Made by a program: the position numbers and the translations under genes. The notes beneath the pieces were generated by a model. That model did not search any database, had not been told where the DNA came from, and saw only the letters and a program-made list of their open reading frames with translations. A stretch of DNA of 64,000 nt from Mesorhizobium loti (lineage in GTDB: Bacteria > Pseudomonadota > Alphaproteobacteria > Rhizobiales > Rhizobiaceae): the NCBI RefSeq assembly GCF_013170705.1, contig NZ_CP033334.1, forward strand, positions 1,054,001 through 1,118,000, in the 5' to 3' direction. Every line of letters starts with the position of its first letter. Positions within the stretch are counted from its first letter, which is position 1. Below, in pieces: positions 53,558 through 62,441 of this stretch.

Positions 53558-54492
53558 CGGCATTCTTCATCGGCGACGTGGCGCTCGACGAATACTACAC
53601 CGCCGACCGCTGGCCGGGCCGTGCCGACAAGGGGATGGTCACCGAGATGCCGGCCGAAACCGGCGGTTCGATCGCCAACGCTGCTGTCGTCCATGCGGCC
53701 CTTGGCGGGGCGACAGAGTTCATATCGCTGTTGAACGACAGTCCGCTGTCGCGGCGCCTGATCGCCGATCTGCGCGCCAATGATGTCGGCGTGGCGCATA
53801 TGCTGACCGATCCGGCCATTCCGGAATCGCGCAACCTGATCTTCCTGGTTGATGGCGAACACATCGTGCTGACTGTCGAGATGGGCCAGCAACCGATGTG
53901 GCTGCCAGCGGCGACCTTGGCCGCCCTGCGCGCCCCGGGCTTTCTCTACACAACGCTCTACCGTGCTCGCAGGCTGCATTGTCGGGTCGCCGGCGAGGTG
54001 CTTGCACAGGCAAGGCTGCTGGCTCACCTGCGTGAACACGGTCGCCGCACGATTTTCGATCTGGATGTCGGCGGCTGTACCAGGGAGGACCTGCCCTATC
54101 TGCTCGGGGCCGAAGCTGTCATCTTCAACCAGGTCGGCTTTCGCACAGCCTTTGGGCATGACGATCTGTCGCTCATTGGCGACTGGATGCGGGCCGCGGA
54201 GATCTCATGGGTGGTTCGCACCATGGCAGGCGAGGGAGCCGAGGCGAGCAATGGCGGGGCGATCCTTCGCACGCGCTTCTATCCGGTCGAGGTGGTCGAC
54301 GTGACCGGTGCCGGCGACACGTTCGGCGGAACCTTGACCTGGTGCCTGTCGCGCGGACAGGTCTTCGCCGAGGCACTCGATTTTGCAGTCGCGGCGGCCT
54401 CCCGCTCGGTCACCATCCACGGGCCGCGGGGCGGCAAGGCCAGGCTTGACGAAGTATGCGCCTGGCGCGACGAGGCCCTTTCCTCAATCTGA
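53554..54492 (+). CDS. PfkB-family carbohydrate kinase
   Basis: A 312-residue ribokinase-like sugar kinase. N-terminal IGDVALDEYYTADRWPG leads to the substrate-loop GGSIANAAVVHAALGG (residues about 37-52). The catalytic signature DVTGAGDTFGGTLTW carries the base Asp255. A usual N-site (NQVGF) is at residues 192-196. It would phosphorylate a sugar or sugar-like moiety brought in by the ABC importer encoded in the same operon. The kinase subfamily cannot be fixed without a tree. Its ATG overlaps the AllA-like gene. Confidence 0.9.
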   Translation: MTAFFIGDVALDEYYTADRWPGRADKGMVTEMPAETGGSIANAAVVHAALGGATEFISLLNDSPLSRRLIADLRANDVGVAHMLTDPAIPESRNLIFLVDGEHIVLTVEMGQQPMWLPAATLAALRAPGFLYTTLYRARRLHCRVAGEVLAQARLLAHLREHGRRTIFDLDVGGCTREDLPYLLGAEAVIFNQVGFRTAFGHDDLSLIGDWMRAAEISWVVRTMAGEGAEASNGGAILRTRFYPVEVVDVTGAGDTFGGTLTWCLSRGQVFAEALDFAVAAASRSVTIHGPRGGKARLDEVCAWRDEALSSI

Positions 54493-54659
54493 CTTCCGGC
54501 TGGCCTCGGGGGCACTTCGTTGTCTGCATCGATGGGATCCGGGGCGTGTCAGAGGCCGCACGTTTTGCCGTGGCTGGATCAATCCGCGATAAGCAGGGGA
54601 TCGCCGCCATGTCTGGCGCCGGGGTGGCATATCCTGTATAGGCGTTGCGTTTCCTCTGT

Positions 54660-54707
54660 TTGACGCAATTCCCAAGGGAGAATGTTTCATACTTTTCCTG
54701 GACTTGC
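54660..54707 (+). repeat. Family C short palindromic repeat, copy 3
   Basis: Third copy of the unit at 36693-36740 and 48657-48707: begins TTGACGCAATTCCC and ends ACTTTTCCTGGACTTGC. It lies 15 bases upstream of the LysE-type exporter gene start, so it is inside or at the edge of that gene's leader. The rest of the gap 54493-54721 holds nothing else supported. Confidence 0.7.
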
Positions 54708-54721
54708 TCTTTGGGCCTTGC

Positions 54722-55363
54722 ATGTCCTTCATTCCCGACACCACTACGCTGATCCAGTTCGCAATCGCCACCGTGATCCTGGCGATAACGCCCGGCCCCG
54801 ACATGACCCTGTTCGTCTCGCGCACGCTGAGCCAGGGGCGCGTCACCGGCTTTGCCTCGATGGCCGGTGCGCTGTGCGGCACGCTGATCCACACCACGCT
54901 GGTGGTGGTCGGCGTCTCGGCGCTGATCGTCGCCTCACCGATGGCCTTCTTCGTGCTGAAGATCTTCGGCGCCGGTTATCTCGTCTTCCTGGCCTGGCAG
55001 GCGATCGCCAAGGGCTCGGCCTTTTCGCCGGAAAAGAAGACGGGACCGCGGATCTCGCTGTTTCGCAGCTGGGCGGCGGGGCTCGGCGTCAATCTGCTCA
55101 ACCCGAAGATCATCCTCTTCTTCATGACCTTTCTGCCGCAATTCGTCTCCGCGCATGATCCCAACGCGCCGGGAAAGCTGTTCTTCCTCGGCGCCATGTT
55201 CATCGTGCTGTCGATCCCGGTGACGGTGCCGATGGTGCTGGCGGCGGAAAAATTTTCGGCGGCGATGAAGGCCAGCCCGCGCGTCACGCGGGTGGTCGAC
55301 TATCTCTTCTCCGGCGTGTTCTCGGCCTTCGCGCTCAGGATCCTGACCGCCCAGGCGAAATAG
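54722..55363 (+). CDS. LysE/RhtB-family amino-acid exporter
   Basis: A 213-residue inner-membrane protein with about six helices. The family hallmark LAITPGPDMTLFVSRTLSQGR is at residues 18-38 and LGVNLLNPKIILFFMTFLPQF follows. Members export amino acids or derivatives such as lysine, homoserine lactone or threonine. I chose ATG 54722 (MSFIPDTTTL) as the family N-terminus. Its 3' end overlaps by 29 bases the 3' end of the leftward four-helix gene at 55335. Confidence 0.92.
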   Translation: MSFIPDTTTLIQFAIATVILAITPGPDMTLFVSRTLSQGRVTGFASMAGALCGTLIHTTLVVVGVSALIVASPMAFFVLKIFGAGYLVFLAWQAIAKGSAFSPEKKTGPRISLFRSWAAGLGVNLLNPKIILFFMTFLPQFVSAHDPNAPGKLFFLGAMFIVLSIPVTVPMVLAAEKFSAAMKASPRVTRVVDYLFSGVFSAFALRILTAQAK

Positions 55364-55811
55364 GGGCGTCCTTCCACCAGCTTCCGGCCCAGCGCCCGGC
55401 GCTGAGCCAGTAGAAGATGCCGCCGACCATGCCGCCGCCGATGACGGCCATGATGGCGCTGGTGTCGGTCACGGCGAAGATGGACTCCTGGGCGTGATCG
55501 ACCAGGCCAAGGAAGGCGCCCGCCACCACCGCACCGGCGAGCGCATAATACAGCCAGTCGCGCCGGCCGAGAATTTCGGCAACCAGGATGACGATCGCCG
55601 CCGGCATGAAGGCGAAATAGGCGACGAACAGGGCGACGAAGGGAATCGAAAAATACAGCGAGGCGGTTGCGGCCGGCTGCGCATGCTGCGGCGCATAGCC
55701 AAGCGAGGCCAGGAACAGGATGTTGAGGAAGGCGCTCGCCGCCAGCGACGCGACGGCATAGCCGAACAGGATGGTGGCAAGGCGCACGATATAGGCGACC
55801 AGACGGTTCAT
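55335..55811 (-). CDS. Four-helix membrane protein, paralog 3 of a tandem triplet
   Basis: A 158-residue inner-membrane protein with four predicted helices. It opens MNRLVAYIVRLATILFGYAV and ends each half with patterns shared with its two upstream neighbours: a charge-plus-aromatic turn (ILGRRDWLYYALAG) and a Gly-rich last helix (GGGMVGGIFYWLSAGR). Its ATG overlaps the previous gene's stop by 4 bases. No known family was recognised. The last about 9 codons overlap the end of the LysE-type gene on the other strand. Confidence 0.78.
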   Translation of the reverse strand: MNRLVAYIVRLATILFGYAVASLAASAFLNILFLASLGYAPQHAQPAATASLYFSIPFVALFVAYFAFMPAAIVILVAEILGRRDWLYYALAGAVVAGAFLGLVDHAQESIFAVTDTSAIMAVIGGGMVGGIFYWLSAGRWAGSWWKDAPISPGRSGS

Positions 55812-56257
55812 CCCGCATCTCGCTGCATGGGACGGCCAGACTTGCGCCCCGCCAGAAGCCAGTAGACCGACCCGGCGGCGGTGCCGGCGGTGGCCAGGAA
55901 CCCGAGAAAGCCCGGATTGAAAACAAAGCCTCCAGCAGAGCCGGGAACAAGAACGCCAAATGCGATGGAGGTGATCGCACCCGTGACCGCGAAATAGAAC
56001 CATCCTCGCAGCGACAGCCGTTCGGCAAGCAAGATCGCAGGGCCGACGATCAGCAGCGCGCAGACTGCCACGGTCAACACGGCGAGCGGGAACGAACCCA
56101 GCCAGTCGAATGTAAAGACCAGGGACCAGTTGCCGTATTCGATCCCTTCCAGAAGGGTGATCAGCAGCACGGGGACCAGGATTGATGTCAGCACAGCGGC
56201 GACATAACCGACTGCTATGGTGACGAAGCGCTTGAGCCCGGCGAGGGGACGGTTCAT
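55808..56257 (-). CDS. Four-helix membrane protein, paralog 2 of a tandem triplet
   Basis: A 149-residue membrane protein with four predicted helices. The opening [20 protein letters not shown], the turn LAERLSLRGWFYFAVTGAI and the last helix TAAGSVYWLLAGRKSG parallel the neighbours on both sides. It overlaps the preceding gene (stop at 56254) and the following gene (ATG at 55811) by 4 bases each. Function unknown; no catalytic residues stand out. Confidence 0.78.
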   Translation of the reverse strand: MNRPLAGLKRFVTIAVGYVAAVLTSILVPVLLITLLEGIEYGNWSLVFTFDWLGSFPLAVLTVAVCALLIVGPAILLAERLSLRGWFYFAVTGAITSIAFGVLVPGSAGGFVFNPGFLGFLATAGTAAGSVYWLLAGRKSGRPMQRDAG

Positions 56258-56691
56258 CGGGCTGTCCTGATGCGCGTGTCGCCCGGAAGCAGTCCCATGA
56301 CCAGTCGGTAGACGGCGCCGCCCAGGCTACCCGCAACGATCAGGGCAATCAGCAAATCGAGCGCGGGCCGTGTCCGCGCCATCGGATAGATCTGCATGAT
56401 CGCGAACATAACGGTCCCCACGAGGGCGCCGCCGAGGATCGAAAACGTCCACCCCCGGCGCTCGGTCAGTTCCGATACCACAATCAGCGGTACCGCGGGG
56501 AGCGCGCCATAAATGGCGGCTATTATCGTGCCAGCGACCAAGGCCACCAGCTGGTCTTTCAGATCGAAGAAAAGCCGGCCGCCGCGCCAGAAGATGGAAG
56601 CGTCTTCGTACAAAAGAAACACAAGGGGCATGACGAGCGAGGCTAATGCATAGGAAATGGCGACAGCCGCCAGTCGCCAAGAAAAGCTCAC
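56254..56691 (-). CDS. Four-helix membrane protein, paralog 1 of a tandem triplet
   Basis: A 145-residue membrane protein with four predicted helices and the same plan: [20 protein letters not shown] at the start, [20 protein letters not shown] in the centre, [17 protein letters not shown] at the end. I chose GTG at 56689-56691 because its GTGA overlaps the rlmN stop by 4 bases; an upstream frame to 56883 only repeats rlmN antiphase sequence. Expression thus appears coupled to rlmN. Confidence 0.75.
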   Translation of the reverse strand: MSFSWRLAAVAISYALASLVMPLVFLLYEDASIFWRGGRLFFDLKDQLVALVAGTIIAAIYGALPAVPLIVVSELTERRGWTFSILGGALVGTVMFAIMQIYPMARTRPALDLLIALIVAGSLGGAVYRLVMGLLPGDTRIRTAR

Positions 56692-57920
56692 GCTTCGCCG
56701 TGCCCCGCGATCATCATGGCTTCCAGCGCCAGCCGGTCGACCTTGCGCATGCGCTCCGATTCCGACTTGAGCTGACCGCAGGCGGCGAGGATGTCGCGGC
56801 CGCGCGGGGTGCGGATCGGCGAGGCATAGCCGGCATTGTTGATGTAGTCGGCGAATTTCTCGATCGTCTCCCAGTCCGAGCACTGGTAGTTAGTGCCCGG
56901 CCATGGGTTGAACGGGATCAGATTGATCTTGGCCGGAATGCCCTTGAGCAGCTTGATCAGGCCCTTGGCGTCCTCGATGGAATCGTTGACGTCCTTCAGC
57001 ATCACATATTCGAAGGTGATGCGCTTGGCGTTCGACAGGCCGGGATAGGCGCGGCAGGCGGCGATCAGTTCCTTCAGCGGATACTTCTTGTTGATCGGCA
57101 CCAGCAGGTCGCGCAGATCGTCATTGGTGGCATGCAGCGAGATCGCCAGCATGACGCCGATCTCCTCGCCGGTGCGGAAAATCTCGGGCACGACGCCGGA
57201 GGTGGACAGCGTGATTCGCCGCTTGGACAAGGAAAGCCCGTCGCCGTCGGAGGCGATCAGCAGCGCCTTCTTCACCGCCTCGAAATTATAGAGCGGCTCG
57301 CCCATGCCCATCATGACGATATTGGACACCTTGCGGCCCTCGGCCGGCACGATGGCGCCGTCCGGCGTGTCGCGGTCGGGGAAATCGCCCAGCCGGTCGC
57401 GCGCGGTGAGCAACTGGGCGAGAATCTCTTCCGCCGTCAGATTGCGCACCAGCTTCTGGGTGCCGGTGTGGCAGAAGGAGCAGGTCAGCGTGCAGCCGAC
57501 CTGCGAGGAGATGCAGAGCGTGCCGCGGCCTTCCTCGGGAATATAGACGGTCTCGATCTCGACCGGGCGGCCGGCACCGCGCGGCGGGAAGCGGAACAGC
57601 CATTTGCGGGTGCCGTCGGAAGAAATCTGCTCCTCGACAATTTCGGGCCGCGCGACGGTGAAATGCTTGTCGAGCTCGGCGCGCAGATCCTTGGAGATGT
57701 TGAACATGCCGGCAAAGTCGGAAACCCCGCGCACATACATCCAGTGCCAGAGCTGCTGGGCGCGCATCCTTGCCTGGCGCTCGGGCACGATGCCGGACGC
57801 AACGAGCGCCTCGCCAAGCTCTGCGCGCGTCAGGCCGATCAGCGATGGCTTATCGGGCGCGGCACGGGCGCGCAACGCGTCACGGGCACCCTCGGTGGTG
57901 AGGTCGAAGGAAAGGGTCAT
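56688..57920 (-). CDS. rlmN: 23S rRNA (adenine2503-C2)-methyltransferase RlmN
   Basis: A 410-residue radical-SAM enzyme that methylates C2 of A2503 in 23S rRNA and A37 in some tRNAs. The iron-sulfur triad is [11 protein letters not shown], the [13 protein letters not shown] motif and the ISLHATND segment follow, and the catalytic Cys near the end lies in [13 protein letters not shown] resolving Cys is expected in CISSQVGC. Its stop overlaps the GTG of the first four-helix protein gene, so rlmN heads a four-gene overlapping run on the minus strand. Confidence 0.95.
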   Translation of the reverse strand: MTLSFDLTTEGARDALRARAAPDKPSLIGLTRAELGEALVASGIVPERQARMRAQQLWHWMYVRGVSDFAGMFNISKDLRAELDKHFTVARPEIVEEQISSDGTRKWLFRFPPRGAGRPVEIETVYIPEEGRGTLCISSQVGCTLTCSFCHTGTQKLVRNLTAEEILAQLLTARDRLGDFPDRDTPDGAIVPAEGRKVSNIVMMGMGEPLYNFEAVKKALLIASDGDGLSLSKRRITLSTSGVVPEIFRTGEEIGVMLAISLHATNDDLRDLLVPINKKYPLKELIAACRAYPGLSNAKRITFEYVMLKDVNDSIEDAKGLIKLLKGIPAKINLIPFNPWPGTNYQCSDWETIEKFADYINNAGYASPIRTPRGRDILAACGQLKSESERMRKVDRLALEAMMIAGHGEA

Positions 57921-58278
57921 GGTCGCACTGATATAAGCGGTTTGCGGCCGATTTCATCCATCGTGCCGGGAACTGAAGCGCGGCGCATAGCACAGGTTGA
58001 GGGCAGAGTCATGCGGTGGCGACCACAAGCCGAGCGGGCGACAGCGTTTCGATCGCGATGTCCTGATCGACAGACGGTCTCTGCGTCTGCACGGAGAGTT
58101 CATCGGATGAACCAGTTTGTCGCATCACGATAACCCGCTACGGCCGACTGGCAGCCTTGCGCCCAATCTTCCCGGCACGCGAGTGCCGATCACATAGTCG
58201 TGTTGACGTAACGATTCCCCTGCCGCCTTCGAAGGCTGAATGGGGCGACCATGCCCTTGCAAAATGGGAGTATGCTGA
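57921..58278. other. 358-base divergent gap upstream of rlmN
   Basis: This gap must hold the rlmN promoter on the minus strand and the leader of the frameshifted small gene at 58279. I see no conserved gene, repeat copy or structured RNA in it. Confidence 0.5.
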
Positions 58279-58577
58279 ATGAACTCGATCAAGCTCGCCG
58301 TCATTGCCGCCCTCGTCGGCCTTCCACCCCGCAAGCTTTTGCCGAAGACGCAATGGGCAAGATGACCATGATGAAAGGCGGGGAGGTGACGGCGATCATG
58401 CCGGACGGGCATATGGGCACCATGATGCCAGATGCAAAAATGGGTGCCGAGATGATGAAGATGGCCAAGCCGATCAAGCACTGCATGATGATGATCACCG
58501 ATGCCAAGGGCAAAGCCTACATGATCGATACGTCGACCAAGAAGGCCCAGGCCGAATGTGAAAAAATGGCTATGTGA
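58279..58577 (+). pseudogene. Small secreted protein gene with one-base frameshift
   Basis: From ATG 58279 (GGGAG 9 bases upstream) the frame gives MNSIKLAVIAALVGL, a typical signal peptide start, then runs out of register. In the next frame the sequence continues PQAFAEDAMGKMTMMKGGEV and ends KKAQAECEKMAM at 58577. Adding one T in CTTCC at about 58321-58325 joins them as ..ALVGL-STPQAFA-ED.., a natural signal peptidase site. The mature part is Met/Lys-rich. It is either a real frameshift or a sequencing error. Confidence 0.7.
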
Positions 58578-58832
58578 GACCTGAACCCGCAGGAACCCCT
58601 CCCGCCGGCAGGAGCTGGCGGGAGCATCCGCGCTCGGAATGTAGGCGCCAGCGCCGAACCTGGGGCCGCGTCCAGGACCAGCCTTCAAAACTTCCGCGCA
58701 TGCAAACAGCCGCGATCCGCGGACGTTTGGCCGAGGCCCTGTTTCAAATAAGCGCGTGACAGCGACGTGATCCGACAGCCTTGATCGACGTGATGTGTAT
58801 GCTAGGGCTGGGCCTCCATTGCGAGGACAGAC

Positions 58833-60188
58833 ATGGCCGGCATATCGCGAAAATATCCCATGCTGCGGCGCTCGCGCGCGATGTGGGGCTCGCGGCGCGT
58901 ATGGCAGCCGCGCCTGGTGTTCTGGGCCGGCGCGGTCTCGATCGGCGTCATCAGCGTGCTGTTCGCGGTGCTGGCCGACAAGGCGCAGGTGCTGTTCCAT
59001 GTCATGACCGGCGATGGCGGCGGCTGGCGCTTCTATCTGCCGCTCATGGTCACGCCGCTTGGCTTCGTGCTGTGCGCCTGGCTGGCCCAGGCTTTCTTTC
59101 CGGGCTCGCAAGGCAGCGGCATTCCGCAGGCGATCGCCGCGCGCCATTTGCGTGACGACGACGACCGCCACCACCTGCTCTCATTGCGGCTTGCGGCCGG
59201 CAAGATCGCGCTCACCATCGTCGGCCTGTTCTGCGGCGCTTCCATCGGTCGCGAAGGCCCGACCGTGCAGGTCGGCGCCTCGCTGATGCTGCAGGCGGCG
59301 CGCTGGGGCGGAATGGCGCAGGCGCGGGGCCTGATCCTGGCCGGATCGGCCGCCGGCATCGCGGCCGCCTTCAATACACCATTGGCCGGCATCGTTTTCG
59401 CCATCGAGGAAATGGGTCGCACCTATGAAGCGCGCACCAACGGGCTTGTGCTGACGGCGGTAATCCTGGCCGGCCTCGCATCGCTCGGCCTGCTCGGCAA
59501 CTACACCTATTTCGGCATCTCCAGAGACACGATCTCGTTTGCCGCCGAGTGGCCGCTGGTGCTTGCCTGCGGCATCATTGGAGGCGGCTTCGGCGCGCTG
59601 TTTTCACTGCTGGCGCTGAAGATCACGCGCCGGATCCGGCGCTGGCACACGCAGCAGCCCTTGGCTCGCGCGCTGCTGGTGGCCGCATTCTGCGGGCTCG
59701 GCGTGGCGGTGATCGGCATTGCGTCGGGCGGTCTGACCTTCGGCACCGGCTACGCGCAGGCGCGCGGCGCGGTGGAAGGTACGCCGCTGCCATCGTTCTT
59801 CTTCGTGGAAAAATTCCTCGCCGGGCTGCTGTCGATGGTTTCGGGCATTCCGGGCGGCATTTTCGCGCCCTCGCTGGCGGTCGGCGCCGGGATCGGCAGT
59901 TCGCTCGGCCTCTTGTTCGGCGCCAGCGCGGGAGCCGCCGCGCTGCTCGGCATGGCCGGCTATTTCGCCGGCGTGGTGCAAGCGCCGATGACGGCTTTCG
60001 TCATCATCCTGGAGATGACCGGCAACCACGACAATGTCATCGCGCTGATGCTGGCCTCTATGCTGGGCTACGGCACGGCGCGGATGATCTCGCACGAGCC
60101 GCTCTATCACGCGCTGTCGCGTGTCTTCATCGCCGAGGCGATCCGACGCCGGCGGGCGGAGGCGGAACCAGCGCAGGGCCACGGCTGA
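58833..60188 (+). CDS. ClC-family chloride channel or H+/Cl- antiporter
   Basis: A 451-residue membrane protein of the ClC family. The selectivity motifs are GSGIP (residues 94-98), GREGP (139-143, gating Glu141) and GIPGGIFAPSLAVGAG. FAIEEMGRTYE keeps Glu at the place of the internal proton Glu of antiporters, so an antiporter is more likely than a channel. No CBS domains follow. GAGGA precedes the ATG at 58833. A shared terminator follows. Confidence 0.93.
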   Translation: MAGISRKYPMLRRSRAMWGSRRVWQPRLVFWAGAVSIGVISVLFAVLADKAQVLFHVMTGDGGGWRFYLPLMVTPLGFVLCAWLAQAFFPGSQGSGIPQAIAARHLRDDDDRHHLLSLRLAAGKIALTIVGLFCGASIGREGPTVQVGASLMLQAARWGGMAQARGLILAGSAAGIAAAFNTPLAGIVFAIEEMGRTYEARTNGLVLTAVILAGLASLGLLGNYTYFGISRDTISFAAEWPLVLACGIIGGGFGALFSLLALKITRRIRRWHTQQPLARALLVAAFCGLGVAVIGIASGGLTFGTGYAQARGAVEGTPLPSFFFVEKFLAGLLSMVSGIPGGIFAPSLAVGAGIGSSLGLLFGASAGAAALLGMAGYFAGVVQAPMTAFVIILEMTGNHDNVIALMLASMLGYGTARMISHEPLYHALSRVFIAEAIRRRRAEAEPAQGHG

Positions 60189-60197
60189 AAAGCAAAA

Positions 60198-60224
60198 AAG
60201 GCCGGGCTTTGCGGCCCGGCCTTC
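60198..60224. terminator. Bidirectional terminator between ClC and IalB-like genes
   Basis: AAGGCCGGGC pairs with GCCCGGCCTT around TTTGCG; the flanks are A-rich on the left and T-rich on the right. It lies between convergent genes ending at 60188 and 60245, so it can terminate both. Confidence 0.85.
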
Positions 60225-60244
60225 GTTTCAAAACGCGGCTTTGC

Positions 60245-60748
60245 CTATTTGCACTTGGCGATCGACGACAGCGCCGCCGAAATGCCCTTCAGCGAGAAGA
60301 CATAGGAGGTGGGATTGCCGCGGCCGGATTTCGCCGTCACCTTCATGTCCGAACCGGTCTTCATGGCGGCGATCAGCACGGGTTCCTCGGCGGCGTTCTC
60401 GACCCAGGCCGACTTGCCGCGGGTGAACATCGAGAACGACTTCTTGTCGATGGTGACGGTTGCCTTGGAACCTTCCTGGAAATTGTAGCCGGCAATGAAC
60501 TGCGGCTCATAGGATACCTGCTGGCCGGGCCGCTGGCTGACGAAGAAGAACATATCGCCATGGTCGAGCGTCGGCGGCTGCTTGTCGGTCGGCACGGTCA
60601 GCACGTAGCAGACCTTGCCGCCCTGCGCCTGATAGCTGTAGGTGCCCCAGGCATTGTGCTGGCCGATCTTGGTCGCCTGCTGCGCCAGTGCCGGCGCTGC
60701 TGAGGCCGCCAGGACCAGGCTCGAAACTAGTGCTGTCAATCCGCGCAT
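60245..60748 (-). CDS. Invasion-associated locus B (IalB) family protein
   Basis: A 167-residue exported protein of the IalB family. Signal peptide about residues 1-22 (AAPALA). Typical segments are WGTYSYQAQGGKVCYVLTVP, VSYEPQFIAGYNFQEGSKATV and AAMKTGSDMKVTAKSGRGNPTSYVFSLKG. Two Cys may form a disulfide. IalB aids erythrocyte invasion in Bartonella, but the family is common in non-pathogenic rhizobia where its role is unclear. Confidence 0.9.
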   Translation of the reverse strand: MRGLTALVSSLVLAASAAPALAQQATKIGQHNAWGTYSYQAQGGKVCYVLTVPTDKQPPTLDHGDMFFFVSQRPGQQVSYEPQFIAGYNFQEGSKATVTIDKKSFSMFTRGKSAWVENAAEEPVLIAAMKTGSDMKVTAKSGRGNPTSYVFSLKGISAALSSIAKCK

Positions 60749-61023
60749 CGTCTTTCCCGTATTCCAAATGGTGCGGAGGCGGGCCGCCTGGCGTCCTGCC
60801 GTCGCTTCATTTTGATTTAATCTGGGTTACCAAACGGTGAATTTCCCTCAACAAAAGGACGCTCACCCCAGGAAACCGCCGCCAATCCCGCGCCGCCGCC
60901 CTTGTCAGCAGCCGGCGCGACGTCCCTTCGGCGACTTGGAGGCCACGAAAGCGGCAAGAGTTTGACTTTTCAACCGGACCTGCGAAGGCCTCCATCCACA
61001 AGATGCGCGCCGCGTGCAGACGC

Positions 61024-61386
61024 TCAGCCCTTGTCGGCGATGGCGTCCTTGGCGGCCTGGCGATGCGCCGGCGTGATGTGGGCGCTGACGGCGGTGATCG
61101 CGGCGGTCAGCACGGCGATGTCGTCGGTGAAACCGAGGCCGAAGATAAAGTCGGGAATGAGGTCCACCGGCAGGACGAAATAGCCGAGCGCCGCCACCAA
61201 TATGCCCTTGGCGCGCAACGGCGTGTTCTTGTCCATGGCGCAGTAATAGGCGGCGACGACGTCTTCCATGAAGGGGATTTGCCGGGCGGCCTTCTTCGCC
61301 GTGCGCCAGAATTTGTCGCGCACTTCACCCTCCCCGCCCAGCCTGTCGCCAAAGCCGAAGAAATCAAAACCGGGTTGTTGCGCCAT
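61024..61386 (-). CDS. YkvA family (DUF1232) protein
   Basis: A 120-residue protein of the DUF1232/YkvA family. The hallmark is ILVAALGYFVLPVDLIPDFI followed by GFTDDIAVLTAAI (about residues 65-98). AGGAG lies 6 bases before the ATG at 61384-61386, which settles the start over a TTG one codon upstream. The family has no known function. The 275-base gap to the IalB-like gene (60749-61023) contains nothing supported. Confidence 0.88.
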   Translation of the reverse strand: MAQQPGFDFFGFGDRLGGEGEVRDKFWRTAKKAARQIPFMEDVVAAYYCAMDKNTPLRAKGILVAALGYFVLPVDLIPDFIFGLGFTDDIAVLTAAITAVSAHITPAHRQAAKDAIADKG

Positions 61387-61524
61387 CAATCACTCCTAGC
61401 GGGTCTCATGCGCATCCAGGCGCATGCCTCGCGGGGAAAATGTGGTGAAAGGTGAACCCGGGTGCAAGATGCGGGTACCGATTTGGGGTTCTCCGCTGCC
61501 TTGGCGGCTTTGCGATACCAGGCA

Positions 61525-61821
61525 TCAGCCACCGGCAAAGCGGTTCATCTTCTTCGCCAGTTCGATGTCGAGCGCGGTTACGCCACCGGCGTCATGAGTG
61601 TTCAGCGTCACGTCCACGGTCTTGTAGACGTTCGACCAGTCGGGATGATGGTCCATCTTTTCGGCTGCCAGCGCGACGCGGGTCATGAAGGCGAAGGCTT
61701 CGGAAAAATTGTTAAAGACGAAGCCGCGCCTGATCGAGGCGCCATCCGTGGCCAGCGACCAGCCGCCGAGTTCGGCAAGGGCAGCGGTGATGGCGTCCTT
61801 GCTGAGTTTTTCTCTCGTCAT
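61525..61821 (-). CDS. phhB: Pterin-4a-carbinolamine dehydratase
   Basis: A 98-residue dehydratase that turns 4a-hydroxytetrahydrobiopterin back to the quinonoid form, usually serving aromatic amino-acid hydroxylases or molybdopterin. The active-site stretch is [20 protein letters not shown], with the catalytic His pair, and [19 protein letters not shown] follows. I chose the ATG at 61819-61821, matching the family length of about 100 residues. No phenylalanine hydroxylase gene is adjacent. Confidence 0.93.
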   Translation of the reverse strand: MTREKLSKDAITAALAELGGWSLATDGASIRRGFVFNNFSEAFAFMTRVALAAEKMDHHPDWSNVYKTVDVTLNTHDAGGVTALDIELAKKMNRFAGG

Positions 61822-61861
61822 GATGATTTCCCGTGCTATCTCGATTTTGACCCTCACCATA

Positions 61862-61909
61862 CTGCAAGTCGCCCAAAAGTGTTTTGCGGTTTTGGGGTTC
61901 CAGACGCAC
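61862..61909. repeat. Family D palindromic repeat, inverted copy
   Basis: The reverse complement aligns along its length with 37781-37829 (shared CCCAAAACCGC and CTTTTGGGCGACTTGCA-type ends). It lies in the 104-base divergent gap between the pterin dehydratase gene and the phosphatase gene. Confidence 0.7.
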
Positions 61910-61925
61910 AAACGGCGCATATCGA

Positions 61926-62441
61926 ATGAGCATAACGCCCATAAATTCCATCCTTTTCGTCTGTCTCGGCAATATCTGCCGGTCGCCGCTGGCAGAGGGC
62001 GTTTTTCGCGCCGTTTGGGTCGAGCGCGGCTCGGGCCGCGATATCCGGCTCGATTCGGCTGCCACAAGCGGCTGGGAGGTCGGCTCGCCCCCCGATCCGC
62101 GCTCGATCGCGGTCGCTATGCGTCACGGCATCGATATTTCCGGACAGAGGGCGCGCAAGATCACGCCGCAGGATTTCTCCCGTTTCGACCTGGTCCTCGG
62201 CATGGACCGCTCTGTTGTCGCCGACCTCAAGGCGTTGGCTCCGGCCGCGCGCGACCGGGTGCGGCTCTTCCTGGAGTTCGCGCACGGACAGGCGCGCGAC
62301 GTGCCCGATCCCTATTATGACGGGCCGGAGGCCTTTGCCGAGGTCTATCGCATGATCCGCGAGGCGTCGGAGGCGCTGGCGACACGGCTGGCCGCGCGGG
62401 CGTCGGCGCCCGACAGCGGCCAGGCCTCCTCGACGATATAG
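61926..62441 (+). CDS. Low-molecular-weight protein tyrosine phosphatase
   Basis: A 171-residue phosphatase. The P-loop [14 protein letters not shown] gives Cys13-x5-Arg19, the nucleophile and phosphate-binding Arg. The general acid Asp is in [11 protein letters not shown] near residue 121. I chose ATG 61926 ([10 protein letters not shown]). LMW-PTPs in bacteria often control exopolysaccharide tyrosine kinases, but here no capsule genes flank it. Its last 97 bases overlap the 3' end of the leftward thpR gene. Confidence 0.93.
   Translation: MSITPINSILFVCLGNICRSPLAEGVFRAVWVERGSGRDIRLDSAATSGWEVGSPPDPRSIAVAMRHGIDISGQRARKITPQDFSRFDLVLGMDRSVVADLKALAPAARDRVRLFLEFAHGQARDVPDPYYDGPEAFAEVYRMIREASEALATRLAARASAPDSGQASSTI

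Noticed and set aside
56646..58133. 495-codon + strand frame opposite rlmN
   Set aside because: Complement of rlmN, which keeps its radical-SAM motifs on the minus strand.
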